Shown: in pieces, positions 1 through 8,121 of the stretch
Layout of the letters: every line of letters starts with the position of its first letter
Position numbering within the stretch: position 1 is the first letter of the stretch
DNA from: Acidobacteriota bacterium
GTDB taxonomy: Bacteria; Acidobacteriota; Aminicenantia; Aminicenantales; Saccharicenantaceae
Assembly: GCA_029569255.1 (NCBI GenBank)
Contig: JAKQUO010000014.1
Location: 62,001-126,000 of the forward strand
Direction of reading: 5' to 3'
DNA: 64,000 nt
Made by a program: the position numbers and the translations under genes
The notes under the pieces: generated by a model
What the model was told of the DNA's origin: nothing
Databases searched by the model: none
Seen by the model: the letters and a program-made list of their open reading frames with translations, nothing else

Positions 1-11
1 CCTCGGCTCCG

Positions 12-1133
12 CTACGGCGGAGTGACGGCCTTCTTCTCCCTGGCCAGGCAGAGCTCCCTCAGGAAGGCCTCGAAGAGGGCCCTGTAGTCGCAATCCTTCG
101 CGCTGGTGTTTTTGATCGTCCAGTCCAGCTGGCGCAGCTTGGCCAGGAGGGCGTTGAGCTCGGCCGGCGCGAGCCCCTCGACGACGCCGAAGAAACCGCG
201 GAACTTGCGCCCGTAGAGATCGCTCCAGCTCTTGGAGATGTAGGGGAAAAAGGCCTGGAAGACCTCGTCCCGGGTCCGGCTCTTTTCGGCCAGCCAGGCC
301 TTGGCGGTGAGGACGTTGCGGAAAAAGCCGGCCAGGCGGCCGACGATCTGCTCGGGCCTCTCGCCCTCGGCCAGGAGGTCGTTCAGGACGGCCGCGCCGG
401 CGGCGAAGTCGGCGGCGACCAGGGCGTCGTCGAGGGCGTAGGGCTCGAAGGCCCGCTGGCCGGCCGTGGCCTCGTCGACGTCCTCCTCGTCGATCCCCTT
501 CTTCTCGCCGGCGAAGACGGCCAGCTTGTCGACCTCGTTCACGGTCAGGCGGAGGTCCTGGCCGACGAGCTCGAACAACCGCCTCTTGGCCCCCTCGGAG
601 AGCGTCTTGCCCAGGGCCCGGGCCCGCTCGTCGGCCCGCCGCATCAGGTCCTTTTCCTTGAGCCGCTTCATCTCGACCGCGGAGAAGGCCGCCTTGGGGA
701 GAGAGGCGAAGAAGCGCACCAGGGCGTCGTCGCGGCGGACCTTGCCGGCCCGGATGACGACGAGGACCGTCCGGGAGGGCGGGTCGGCGAAATACTCGCG
801 CAGGAGCTTCTGGCCGGCCGGGCCGAGGTGGCGCGGGGCCGGGCCCTCCCCGCCGTCCCGCGCCGCCGGTCGCTCGGAGGCGGGTTTCCTCTCGGGGACG
901 CGGACGACGATGGCCCGCCAGGGCTCGAACAGGAACGGCGCCGTCCGGGCCGCGTCGATGATGTCCGGCCAGTCGGTCTCGTCGAGGCTCATCCGGGCCA
1001 GGCGGACATCGCCGCCCGAGGACGCCGCCAGGAAGGCCTGGAGCTCCCCGAGGAACTCCTCGGCCAGGTACTCCTCCTCGCCGTAGAACAAATAGCCCGG
1101 GAGAAGCGTCTCCTCGCGCAGGCCGGCGGCCAT
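12..1133 (-). CDS. holA: DNA polymerase III delta subunit
   Basis: This 373-residue protein has the length and layout of HolA, the delta subunit of the clamp loader that opens the beta sliding clamp. The N-terminal third (LPGYLFYGEEEYLAEEFL) is the degenerate AAA+ region of HolA, which characteristically lacks a working Walker A motif. The middle contains the helical segment with LVGQDLRLTVNEVDKLAVF, typical of the delta collar-linker region. The ATG at 1131-1133 begins one base after the lptE stop codon, so the two genes are translationally adjacent. The leuS-lptE-holA order is widespread in Gram-negative bacteria and supports the call. The stop codon lies 12 bases from the window edge, so anything further downstream in the operon is not visible. 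Confidence 0.9.
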   Translation of the reverse strand: MAAGLREETLLPGYLFYGEEEYLAEEFLGELQAFLAASSGGDVRLARMSLDETDWPDIIDAARTAPFLFEPWRAIVVRVPERKPASERPAARDGGEGPAPRHLGPAGQKLLREYFADPPSRTVLVVIRAGKVRRDDALVRFFASLPKAAFSAVEMKRLKEKDLMRRADERARALGKTLSEGAKRRLFELVGQDLRLTVNEVDKLAVFAGEKKGIDEEDVDEATAGQRAFEPYALDDALVAADFAAGAAVLNDLLAEGERPEQIVGRLAGFFRNVLTAKAWLAEKSRTRDEVFQAFFPYISKSWSDLYGRKFRGFFGVVEGLAPAELNALLAKLRQLDWTIKNTSAKDCDYRALFEAFLRELCLAREKKAVTPP

Positions 1134-1134
1134 C

Positions 1135-1677
1135 CTAGAACCCCTCCAGGATGCTGACGACCAGGCTGCGGGCGAATTTCCCGGCGATCTTGTCGATGGC
1201 CTCGGTCTCGAGGGCCTCGAAGCTCGTCCCGCGCGGGACCTCGTACTCCTGCTGGTAGACGAAGGCCGGGTTGGCGAAGAGCGGCTCGGCCGCGCCGCGC
1301 TCCCTCAGCTCGACCCTGGCCGTCACCGTGACGGTGTAGCGGTCGGCCTGGGCCCCGCCGCCGAAGGCGATGGGCGCCGCCCGGAAGCCGGTGATCTCGC
1401 CCTCGAGGACGGCGTCGGCCGAGGCCGGGTCGGCGGCGACCTCGACCTTGCCGCGGGCGACGAGCTCGCCGACGACGGCCCGGGTCAGCTTGACGTCGAG
1501 CTCGAACCGCGTCGTCCGGTTCTTGAAGACGGGGACGGCGACCGTCCGGACCCGGGCCGGGAGCGAGCTGCCGGTGCCGCGGAGATGGTAGCCGCAGGCG
1601 GCCGCGGAGACGGCGAGGACGGCCAGGGCGGCCGCGGCGACCGCGGCGGCGAACGGCCGTGTCGCGATTTCCCTCAT
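1135..1677 (-). CDS. lptE: LPS assembly lipoprotein LptE
   Basis: This 180-residue lipoprotein plugs the LptD barrel that inserts lipopolysaccharide into the outer membrane. The signal peptide ends in a lipobox-like stretch (AVSAAAC) with the acylated Cys at about residue 28, followed by GYHLRG, the usual start of mature LptE. The downstream pattern (PVFKNRTTRFELDVKLTRAVV, read in two halves) is the LptE/RlpB core in which a DUF4136-like strand precedes the conserved helix. The start chosen is the ATG at 1675-1677. A much longer open frame extends upstream but is only the antisense-like alternate frame of leuS. The gene sits between leuS (35-bp gap) and holA (1-bp gap), the usual position for lptE. 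It implies an LPS-bearing outer membrane. Confidence 0.88.
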   Translation of the reverse strand: MREIATRPFAAAVAAAALAVLAVSAAACGYHLRGTGSSLPARVRTVAVPVFKNRTTRFELDVKLTRAVVGELVARGKVEVAADPASADAVLEGEITGFRAAPIAFGGGAQADRYTVTVTARVELRERGAAEPLFANPAFVYQQEYEVPRGTSFEALETEAIDKIAGKFARSLVVSILEGF

Positions 1678-1712
1678 CCTCTTATCGTCCGCGCCGGGCG
1701 GGCCGCGGGGCC

Positions 1713-4196
1713 TCAGCCGGCGATGCTCACCAGCTTGTTCCTCACGGCGACGACCTTGCGCGGCGCCCGCCCGCCGAGGGCCGCCAGGACCTTGGGCCGG
1801 GCCAGGGCGGCCGCCTCGAGCTCCGCCTCGGGGAGGTCGAGCGGGGCCTCGAAGCGGTCGCGGACCTTGCCGTCGACTTGGACGACGACCGTGGCCGTGT
1901 CCTCGCGGGCCAGGGCCGGATCGAAGGCCGGCCAGGGCGACCCCGTGAGCAGCCCCTCGTGCCCGGTCCTCTCCCAGAGCTCCTCGGCCAGGTGCGGCGC
2001 GAACGGGGAAAGGAGCCCGATCATCGACTCGAGGGCCAGGCGCAGGCCGGCCCGGCCCTCGGCCGTCCGGCGGAGGTCGTCGCGCTCCTTCTTGGCCAGG
2101 TTGTAGAGCTCCATGATCGAGCTGACGGCCGTGTTCAGGTGGAAGCGGACGGCGATGTCGCCGGTCACCTTGCTGATGGTCTGGTGCGTCTTGCGGACGA
2201 GCGGGCCGGCCGGGCCGGCGGCGGCGGCCGCGGGGGCCGCGGCGCCGGGGGCGAAGAGGTCGAGGTTCTCGTGGACGATCGTCCAGACCCGGAGCAGGAA
2301 GCGGTGGCAGCCGTCGAGGCCCTTCTCGTCCCAGGCGAACTCCTTGTCCGGCGGCGAGGCGAAGAGGATGAACAGGCGGAGCGTGTCGGCGCCGTATCTT
2401 CCGACGATGTCGTCGGGATCGACGATGTTGCCCCTGGACTTGGACATGGCCGAGCCGTCCTTGGTCACCATGCCCTGGGCCAGGTAGCGCGGGAAGGGCT
2501 CGGAGATCCCGGTCAGGCCGAGGTCGCGGAGGACCTTGGTGAAGAAGCGGGAGTAGATGAGGTGGAGGATGGCGTGCTCGACGCCGCCGATGTAGAGGTC
2601 GACCGGGAGCCAGGCCCGGGCCTCCTCCGGCCGGAAGGGCAGGGCCGTCTCGCGCGGCGAGCAGTAGCGGAAGAAGTACCAGGACGAGTCGACGAAGGTG
2701 TCCATCGTGTCGGTCTCGCGGCGGGCCGGGCCGTGGCACTTCGGGCAGGTCGTCCGGACGAAGGCCTCGTGGCGCTCGAGGGGCGAGCCCTCCTCCCCGG
2801 TCAGCTTGACGTCCAGCGGCAGCTCGACCGGCAGGTCCTCGTCGGGGACGCCGACGACGCCGCACCGGCCGCAGTAGACGACCGGGATGGGCGTCCCCCA
2901 GTAGCGCTGCCGCGAGATGCCCCAGTCGCGGAGCCGGAAGACCACGCTCCGCCGGCCGAAGCCCTTGCGCTCGGCGTGGGCGCCCATCTCCCGCACGGCC
3001 TCCTCGGAGGTGAGGCCGTTGAACGGGCCGGAGTTGACCAGGACGCCGGCCGCCTCGTAGATCTCCGCGGGCTCGCCGTCGAACCGCTCGCCGGCCCGGC
3101 CGGGCGGGGCGATGACCGTGCGGACCGGGATGCCGTAGGCCCGGGCGAACTCGAAGTCGCGGGTGTCGTGGGCCGGGACGCCCATGATCGCGCCCGTGCC
3201 GTAGTCCATCAGGACGTAGTTGGCGATCCAGACGGGCACCTTCTCGCCGGTGAAGGGGTTGACCGCCTTCCGGCCGGTGTCGACGCCGTCCTTCCCGGCC
3301 TCGCCCAGGTCGCGCCGCCGGCGCATCTCGGCCACGGTCCGGGCCACCCAGGCCCCGAGCTCTTTCTCGCGCGGCCCGGCGATGAGGCCGGCGACGGCCG
3401 GGTGCTCGGCCGAGACGACCAGGAAGGTGGCGCCGTAGATCGTGTCGAGGCGGGTGGTGAAGACCTCGATCGGCGCCGGCCCGCCGTCGAGGCCGAAGAG
3501 GATGTGCGCGCCCTCGCTCCGGCCGATCCAGTTCTTCTGCATCTCGAGGACGTGGGCGGGCCACTTCTCGAGGGCCTCGTGGCCGGAGAGGAGCTCCTCG
3601 GCGTAAGCGGTGATCTTGAGGAACCACTGCTCCATCTTCTTCTGGGCGACCGGCGTCTCGCAGCGCCAGCAGCCGCCGGCGACGACCTGCTCGTTGGCCA
3701 GGACCGTCCGGCACTGGGGGCACCAGTTGACCCAGCTCTCCTTGCGGAAGGCCAGGCCGCGCTCGAGCATGCGCAGGAAGATCCACTGGTTCCAGCGGTA
3801 GTATTCGGGGAGGCAGGTGTTGACCTCGCGGTCCCAGTCGTAGCCGAAGCCCATGCGCTTGAGCTGGGCCCGCATGTGCCCGACGTTGTCGAGCGTCCAG
3901 GTCCGGGGATGGGTGCCGTGCTTGATGGCCGCGTTCTCGGCCGGCATGCCCAGGGCGTCCCAGCCGATGGGGTGGAGGACGTTGGCCCCGGCCATGCGCT
4001 TCTGCCGGGCGATGACGTCGCCGATCGAGTAGTTGCGGACGTGGCCCATGTGGATCCGGCCCGAGGGGTAGGGGTACATCTCGAGGAGATAGGACTTCGG
4101 GCGGGACGGGTCGGCGACGGCCGCGAAGGCCTTCCGCTCCTCCCAGGCCTTCTGCCACTTGGCCTCGATCGCGGCGAAGTCGTAGGTCTCGCTCAT
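1713..4196 (-). CDS. leuS: Leucyl-tRNA synthetase
   Basis: This class Ia synthetase of 827 residues charges tRNA-Leu. The HIGH motif appears as PYPSGRIHMGH near residue 45 and the KMSKS motif as AMSKSRGN in the last third. Between them lie the CP1 editing domain (TTRLDTIYGATF) and paired cysteines (CPQC, CWRC) of the zinc-binding insertion. The C-terminal tail (VRNKLVSIAG) is the normal bacterial LeuRS end. It is the first gene of a leuS-lptE-holA operon transcribed leftward. A TTGACT / TAATAT promoter lies just upstream. No T-box leader is evident in the short upstream region, which instead holds hairpin repeats. The family and start are clear. Confidence 0.97.
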   Translation of the reverse strand: MSETYDFAAIEAKWQKAWEERKAFAAVADPSRPKSYLLEMYPYPSGRIHMGHVRNYSIGDVIARQKRMAGANVLHPIGWDALGMPAENAAIKHGTHPRTWTLDNVGHMRAQLKRMGFGYDWDREVNTCLPEYYRWNQWIFLRMLERGLAFRKESWVNWCPQCRTVLANEQVVAGGCWRCETPVAQKKMEQWFLKITAYAEELLSGHEALEKWPAHVLEMQKNWIGRSEGAHILFGLDGGPAPIEVFTTRLDTIYGATFLVVSAEHPAVAGLIAGPREKELGAWVARTVAEMRRRRDLGEAGKDGVDTGRKAVNPFTGEKVPVWIANYVLMDYGTGAIMGVPAHDTRDFEFARAYGIPVRTVIAPPGRAGERFDGEPAEIYEAAGVLVNSGPFNGLTSEEAVREMGAHAERKGFGRRSVVFRLRDWGISRQRYWGTPIPVVYCGRCGVVGVPDEDLPVELPLDVKLTGEEGSPLERHEAFVRTTCPKCHGPARRETDTMDTFVDSSWYFFRYCSPRETALPFRPEEARAWLPVDLYIGGVEHAILHLIYSRFFTKVLRDLGLTGISEPFPRYLAQGMVTKDGSAMSKSRGNIVDPDDIVGRYGADTLRLFILFASPPDKEFAWDEKGLDGCHRFLLRVWTIVHENLDLFAPGAAAPAAAAAGPAGPLVRKTHQTISKVTGDIAVRFHLNTAVSSIMELYNLAKKERDDLRRTAEGRAGLRLALESMIGLLSPFAPHLAEELWERTGHEGLLTGSPWPAFDPALAREDTATVVVQVDGKVRDRFEAPLDLPEAELEAAALARPKVLAALGGRAPRKVVAVRNKLVSIAG

Positions 4197-4227
4197 GGTC
4201 CTGTGATCCTTGAAAGAACGGCTTTCT

Positions 4228-4257
4228 ATATTAGATTCATTCCCCCCGGCAAGTCAA
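4228..4257 (-). promoter_or_regulatory. Sigma-70-type promoter of leuS operon
   Basis: On the minus strand TTGACT (4257-4252) and TAATAT (4233-4228) are separated by 18 bases and end about 30 bases before the leuS ATG. The fit to the consensus is good; transcription start is inferred. Confidence 0.55.
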
Positions 4258-4258
4258 G

Positions 4259-4376
4259 GAAACCGGGACAGGAAACCGGGACATGTACCGCCGCGGCGAA
4301 ACTTCACGCCGTCCCGGTCCGGAGCCCGTTCTGAAGGAAACCGGGACATGTACCGCCGCGGTACGTGTCCCGGTTC
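4259..4376. repeat. REP-like hairpin repeats (copy A)
   Basis: The strongest unit is 4339-4375: a 17-base arm AACCGGGACATGTACCG, a 3-base centre CCG, and the complementary arm with one G:T-type mismatch. Just upstream (4264-4318) is a second, degraded unit with ACCGGGAC and GTCCCGGT arms around a longer loop. The same ACATGTAC/GTACGTGT core recurs at 5341, 7295, 25380-25470, 51740-51820 and 54485-54560. Confidence 0.85.
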
Positions 4377-4502
4377 GGGCCAGGCCGCGCTCGCTTTGCC
4401 GGACAGGGATGCCTTCTCGCGCGGGAGCCCTCCTCGCCCGGATGGGCGGCGTGGAATAAATCATATCGAACGGCTATACTGAGGGGCGCGGACGGGACCG
4501 AG

Positions 4503-5294
4503 ATGAACATCCTGGAGGCGCAGGGCCTCGCGGCGGGATACGGCGAAGGGTTCGTCGTCCGCGGCGTCTCGCTGGCCGTCGGCGAGGGCGAGTTCGTGGC
4601 CATCCTCGGCCGGAACGGCTCGGGCAAGAGCACCCTCGTCAAGGCCGTCCAGGGCCTGCTCGCGAACGTTGACGGCGCCGTCCTCTGCGGCGGCGAGGAC
4701 GTCTTCCGGATGGGCCCTCGCCGCGTCGCGGCCATGATCGCCTATGTCCCCCAGCTGGCCGAGCCGGTCTTCGAATACACGGTCGAGGAGGTCGTCCTCA
4801 TGGGCCGGTTCGCCCGGCAGGGCCGGCTGTCCGGGACCTCGGAGGCGGACGAGGCGGCCGTCGCCGAGGCCATGCGCCTGACCGGCGTCGCCGCCCTCGG
4901 CGCCAAGCGGCTGACGCAGCTGAGCGGCGGCGAGCGGCAGCGGGCCCTCATCGCCCGGGCCCTGGCCCAGGAGACGCCCCTGCTCCTCCTCGACGAGCCC
5001 AGCCTCCACCTCGACATCGCCTATCAGGCCGAGGTCTACGGCCTCCTCAAGGGCCTGCAGGAGGAGCGGGGCCGGACGGTCGTCGTGGCCGAGCACAACA
5101 TCAACCTGGCCGCGGCCCACGCCGGGCGGCTGGTCTTCCTCAGGGACGGGACGGTCGTCGCGTCGGGCCCGCCGGAAGAGACGGTCACGGCCGCCAACAT
5201 CCGGGCGATCTTCGGCGCCGACGTCGATATCCGCGAGAACGCGCGCTCGGGCCTGCCGGAGATCTCGCTGGCGGCGAAAAGGACTTCGGGATGA
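4503..5294 (+). CDS. BtuD/FecE-type ABC transporter ATPase
   Basis: This 263-residue ATP-binding subunit powers a type II (BtuCD-like) importer for cobalamin, heme or a siderophore. Walker A is GRNGSGKST, the Q-loop region is YVPQLAEPVF, the ABC signature is LSGGERQRA, Walker B is LLLLDEPS and the switch histidine is in AEHN. The start is the ATG at 4503 (MNILEAQGL). An in-frame upstream extension to 4365 runs through the hairpin repeat and lacks family character. The stop overlaps the next start as ATGA, and the permease follows with a GTGA overlap, so ATPase, binding protein and permease form one operon. No TonB-dependent receptor is visible nearby, so the ligand cannot be assigned. Confidence 0.93.
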   Translation: MNILEAQGLAAGYGEGFVVRGVSLAVGEGEFVAILGRNGSGKSTLVKAVQGLLANVDGAVLCGGEDVFRMGPRRVAAMIAYVPQLAEPVFEYTVEEVVLMGRFARQGRLSGTSEADEAAVAEAMRLTGVAALGAKRLTQLSGGERQRALIARALAQETPLLLLDEPSLHLDIAYQAEVYGLLKGLQEERGRTVVVAEHNINLAAAHAGRLVFLRDGTVVASGPPEETVTAANIRAIFGADVDIRENARSGLPEISLAAKRTSG

Positions 5295-6295
5295 AGCTCG
5301 GCCGGGCGAGACGCGAGCGGGCGGTTCGGCAGGGTCGCCGGAAGGGGGACATGTACCGCAGGCGCGTGTCCCCCTTCTTGGCCGTGTTCCTCTCGGCCGT
5401 CCCGATGCTGTTCTCGCCGAGTCCCGCCGCCCATGATCCCGCCCGGGTTGCCGGCCAGGCCGTCACGGACGCTCTCGGCCGGGCCTTCCCGCGGCCGGCC
5501 CGCCCGCCCGAGCGCATCGTGTCCATGGCCCCCAACATCACCGAGATCCTGTTCGCCCTCGGCCTCGGCGGCCGCGTCGCCGGGGTGACGCGGTTCTGCG
5601 ACTACCCGCCCGAGGCGCGGCGCCTGCCGCGGATCGGCGGCCTCGTCGACCCCAACGTCGAGGTCGTCCGCTCGCTCGACCCGGACCTGGTCATCGCCTT
5701 CCGCGGCAATCCCCTCCGGCTCGTCGAGCGGGTCCGCCGGCTCGGCCTGCCCGTCTTCGTCCTCGACATCGGCCGCGGGCTCGACGAGCTCGCGGCCCTG
5801 GTCACGAAGATCGGCCAGGTCACCGCGGCCGAGGCCCGGGCCGAAGCGCTGGCCGCGGCCCTCGCCGCCCGGCTCGCGGCCGTCGACGCGGCCCTGCGGG
5901 GCGTCGCCTCGCGGCCGAAGGTCTTCGTCCTCCTCTACGGCCAGGGGCTATGGACGTGCGGCGGCGAGAGCTACGTCAACGACCTCGTCGCCCGCGCCGG
6001 CGGGGCGAACGTCGCCGCGGCCCTGCCCAAGAAGTGGGCCCTCTACAAGCGCGAGCGCATCATTCGCGACGATCCCGACGTCATTTTCATCCTGGCCCGC
6101 TCGGCGGCGGACTTCGCGGCCGGGAGGGACCGGCTGGCCAGGATGCCGGGCATTTCGGCCGTGACGGCCGTGAGGACGGGACGGATCTACGAGATCGACG
6201 AGGACGCGGCCAGCCGCTTCGGCCCCCGGCTCGTCGACGTCCTCGACCGGATGGCGGCCCTGCTCCACCCCGACCGCTTCGGAGGCCGGCCGTGA
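5291..6295 (+). CDS. Periplasmic cobalamin/iron-complex binding protein (BtuF-like)
   Basis: This is a TroA-type (helical backbone) substrate-binding protein. The mature part begins with RIVSMAPNITEILFALGLG, the BtuF/FecB hallmark, followed by GVTRFCDYPPEA and an IGGLVDPNVEVV segment. The protein is 334 residues from the ATG at 5291, which overlaps the ATPase stop as ATGA. A second ATG at 5351 gives a more ordinary signal peptide (MYRRRVSPFLAVFLSAV). The interval around 5341-5379 is a hairpin repeat, so the residues MYRRRVSPF are encoded by the repeat itself; the element has become part of the signal-peptide n-region or supplies the start. Ligand is unknown; the fold and role are secure. Confidence 0.9.
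   Translation: MKLGRARRERAVRQGRRKGDMYRRRVSPFLAVFLSAVPMLFSPSPAAHDPARVAGQAVTDALGRAFPRPARPPERIVSMAPNITEILFALGLGGRVAGVTRFCDYPPEARRLPRIGGLVDPNVEVVRSLDPDLVIAFRGNPLRLVERVRRLGLPVFVLDIGRGLDELAALVTKIGQVTAAEARAEALAAALAARLAAVDAALRGVASRPKVFVLLYGQGLWTCGGESYVNDLVARAGGANVAAALPKKWALYKRERIIRDDPDVIFILARSAADFAAGRDRLARMPGISAVTAVRTGRIYEIDEDAASRFGPRLVDVLDRMAALLHPDRFGGRP
5341..5379. repeat. REP-like hairpin inside a signal-peptide coding region (copy B)
   Basis: GAAGGGGGACATG and CGTGTCCCCCTTC flank an 11-base centre, giving 13-bp arms with one G:T-type mismatch. It belongs to the same family as copies A and C, and lies in frame within the binding-protein gene. Confidence 0.8.
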
Positions 6296-7281
6296 GCCGG
6301 CGCGGCGGGCGGCGGCTCTTTTGGGCCGCCTGCCTCCTGCTCTGCCTGGCCGGCTTCCTTCTTTCGCTCCTCGTCGGCCCGGTCCGGACGACGCCGGCGG
6401 ACCTCGTCGCCTTCGTCAAGAGCCCCGATCGCGTCCACGCGGCCATCTTTCTCGACTTGCGCCTGGCCCGGGCCGTCCTGGCCTTCCTCGTCGGGGCGGC
6501 GCTGGCCCTGGCCGGGGCCATCCTCCAGGGGTATTTCCGCAACCCGATGGCCGACCCCTTCGTCGTCGGGGTCTCGTCGGGCGCGGCGCTCGGGGCCGTC
6601 GCCGCCGCCGCCCTCGGCTTCGAGGCCGCCGCGTTCGGCTTCTCCGGGCCGGGGCTGCTGGCCTTCCTGTCGGGCCTCGGGATCGTCTCGCTCGTCTACG
6701 CGCTGTCGCTGCGCCGGGGCGGCTTCAAGGTCGAGACCCTCCTCCTCACCGGCATCGCCGCCGGGGCCCTGGCCTCGGCCCTGACCTCGTTCCTGCTGTT
6801 CATGCGCTCGGACTCCTACGACCAGGCCGTCTTCTGGCTCCTCGGCAGCTTCCAGCTGGCCGAGTGGGGCCAGGCGGCGACGATCGCCCCGTGGGTGGCG
6901 CTGTGCCTGGCCGCGTCGGTGTGGCTGGCCCGGGACATGGACCTCCTCGCCCTCGGCGACGAGACGGCCCAGGCCCTCGGCAGCCCGGTCCGGCGCGTCC
7001 GCAAGGCCTTCCTGGCCATGTCGGCCCTGCTCGCCGCGCTGGCCGTCGCCGTGAGCGGCATCATCGGCTTCGTCGGGCTGGTCGTGCCGCACTGGGTCCG
7101 CCTCCTCATCGGGCCCGCCCACCGGCCGCTCTTCGCCGCCTCGGCCCTGGCCGGCGGGACCTTCCTTCTCTACTGCGACCTCGCGGCCCGCACCATCCTC
7201 CCCGCCGAGCTCCCGATCGGCGTCATCACCGCCGCCGTCGGCGCTCCCTTCTTCCTCTATCTCCTGCACAAGAAGCGCTGA
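6292..7281 (+). CDS. BtuC/FecCD-type ABC permease
   Basis: This 329-residue polytopic inner-membrane permease forms the translocation channel of the uptake system. It is rich in hydrophobic helices and carries FecCD landmarks: LDLRLARAVLAFLVGAALAL near the N-terminus, GYFRNPMADPFVVGVSSGA, and GIIGFVGLVVPHWVRLLIG, the cytoplasmic coupling (L-loop) region that docks on the ATPase. The start is GTG at 6292, overlapping the binding-protein stop as GTGA; no better start lies downstream. It ends 4 bp before hairpin copy C. This is the last gene of the three-gene importer operon. Confidence 0.93.
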   Translation: MSRRGGRRLFWAACLLLCLAGFLLSLLVGPVRTTPADLVAFVKSPDRVHAAIFLDLRLARAVLAFLVGAALALAGAILQGYFRNPMADPFVVGVSSGAALGAVAAAALGFEAAAFGFSGPGLLAFLSGLGIVSLVYALSLRRGGFKVETLLLTGIAAGALASALTSFLLFMRSDSYDQAVFWLLGSFQLAEWGQAATIAPWVALCLAASVWLARDMDLLALGDETAQALGSPVRRVRKAFLAMSALLAALAVAVSGIIGFVGLVVPHWVRLLIGPAHRPLFAASALAGGTFLLYCDLAARTILPAELPIGVITAAVGAPFFLYLLHKKR

Positions 7282-7285
7282 CCGC

Positions 7286-7328
7286 GGAAAAAACGGGGAC
7301 ACGTACAGTATATGTCCCCTTTCGGCTC
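7286..7328. repeat. REP-like hairpin (copy C)
   Basis: GGGGACACGTAC (7295-7306) and GTATATGTCCCC (7308-7319) face each other around one base, with A- and T-rich shoulders extending the stem. It directly follows the permease stop and could act as a transcript-end hairpin for the importer operon; it clearly belongs to the dispersed hairpin family. Confidence 0.75.
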
Positions 7329-7399
7329 CGGGCCGGGACGGGCGCATGAGCGGGGATGAACCGCCGTTCCGCGCGGGCCGTATGGTAGAATGAGCATCC

Positions 7400-7990
7400 A
7401 TGGTTTTTTTCTTCGTCCGCGACCACCGCCGCCGCTTCCGGTTCTTCTCGGCCGAGCCTCTCGGTCCCCTGCCGGAGAACTTCCCGAGGACGCGCGCGAT
7501 CTGGGAAAAGGCCAAGAAGAAGGTCACCGGCCTCGATCCCCGGACCCTGCTCCAGGAGCAGGCCTTCACCCACGGCGGCCGGCCCGGCGCCGGACCGCTC
7601 CGCGTCCTTTACGCCGGCGGCGACGACGGCCGGTCCGCCCAAGCGCGGTTCCGCTTCTTCCTCAGGCGCATGAAGACCCGCCACTTCTTCATCCTGGCCG
7701 GCGAGGCCCTCCTCGTCCCCGTCACCGGCCTGGCCGCCCTCTTGCCCGGCCCGAACCTCGCCTTCTATGTCCTGGCCATGATCATGATCATCCAGTGGCA
7801 GGCCCTCCGCGGCATCGACAGGATCCTGGCCAAGGACCACGAGTTCGTCGCCGACCCCCTTCTCGCCGAGTGGGAGGCCGCGGTCGAGGCCCGGGACGAG
7901 GCCCGCTTCCCCGAGCTCCTGGACCGCATCGAAAAGACCCACGCCCTCCCCGCCCCCCGCAAATTGCTCTGGAAGGGGTCAAACCTTTAA
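7400..7990 (+). CDS. Small membrane protein, Mit_KHE1-like
   Basis: This 196-residue protein has a soluble N-terminal half, one or two hydrophobic helices (about residues 96-135) and a short charged tail. The membrane segment reads LLVPVTGLAALLPGPNLAFY, which resembles the PGPN-centred pattern of proteins annotated as mitochondrial K+/H+ exchange-related (PF10173). That assignment is from pattern memory and is tentative. The start is the ATG at 7400. A TAGAAT box ends 8 bases upstream and no Shine-Dalgarno is visible, so translation may be leaderless. The last codons and the TAA are supplied by the inverted-repeat element beginning at 7975, so the native C-terminus has been replaced or truncated by the insertion. 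Confidence 0.6.
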   Translation: MVFFFVRDHRRRFRFFSAEPLGPLPENFPRTRAIWEKAKKKVTGLDPRTLLQEQAFTHGGRPGAGPLRVLYAGGDDGRSAQARFRFFLRRMKTRHFFILAGEALLVPVTGLAALLPGPNLAFYVLAMIMIIQWQALRGIDRILAKDHEFVADPLLAEWEAAVEARDEARFPELLDRIEKTHALPAPRKLLWKGSNL

Positions 7991-8069
7991 TTTTTTAATT
8001 TTTTTCCGGTCGCCTCTGGCTGAGCGGGAAAGATACGGGAAAAAATTAAAAAATTAAAGGTTTGACCCC
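7975..8069. repeat. Long inverted-repeat element (30-bp arms)
   Basis: The left arm 7975-8004 starts GGGGTCAAACCTTTAATTTT and the right arm 8040-8069 is its exact reverse complement; a 35-base GC-rich centre separates them. It is AT-rich against a GC-rich background. It looks like a mobile REP/MITE-type hairpin. Its left arm provides the end of the preceding gene. Confidence 0.9.
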
Positions 8070-8121
8070 CTCTTACCTCTAAATTGACATTCGGGGGGCT
8101 TTGGCTTAGGGTATAGATGCC

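Larger units (their letters stand above)
4197..4502. other. Divergent intergenic region leuS / ABC transporter
   Basis: This 306-bp gap separates divergent genes. It holds the leuS promoter, the hairpin repeat cluster (4259-4376) and a plausible -10 (TATACT, 4475-4480) for the ABC operon with no good -35. I see no coding sequence in it. Confidence 0.7.

Noticed and set aside
1678-4158. Long upstream extension of lptE
   Set aside because: It is an alternate frame of leuS; the lipobox signal peptide beginning at 1677 defines the start.
1659-4334. Long plus-strand open frame (891 codons) opposite leuS, and similar long antisense frames opposite pilY1, comEC, pilR-pilB and the flavoproteins
   Set aside because: GC-rich codon bias leaves antisense frames open; their translations are Asp/Arg/Gly/Val-rich low-complexity sequence with no domain.
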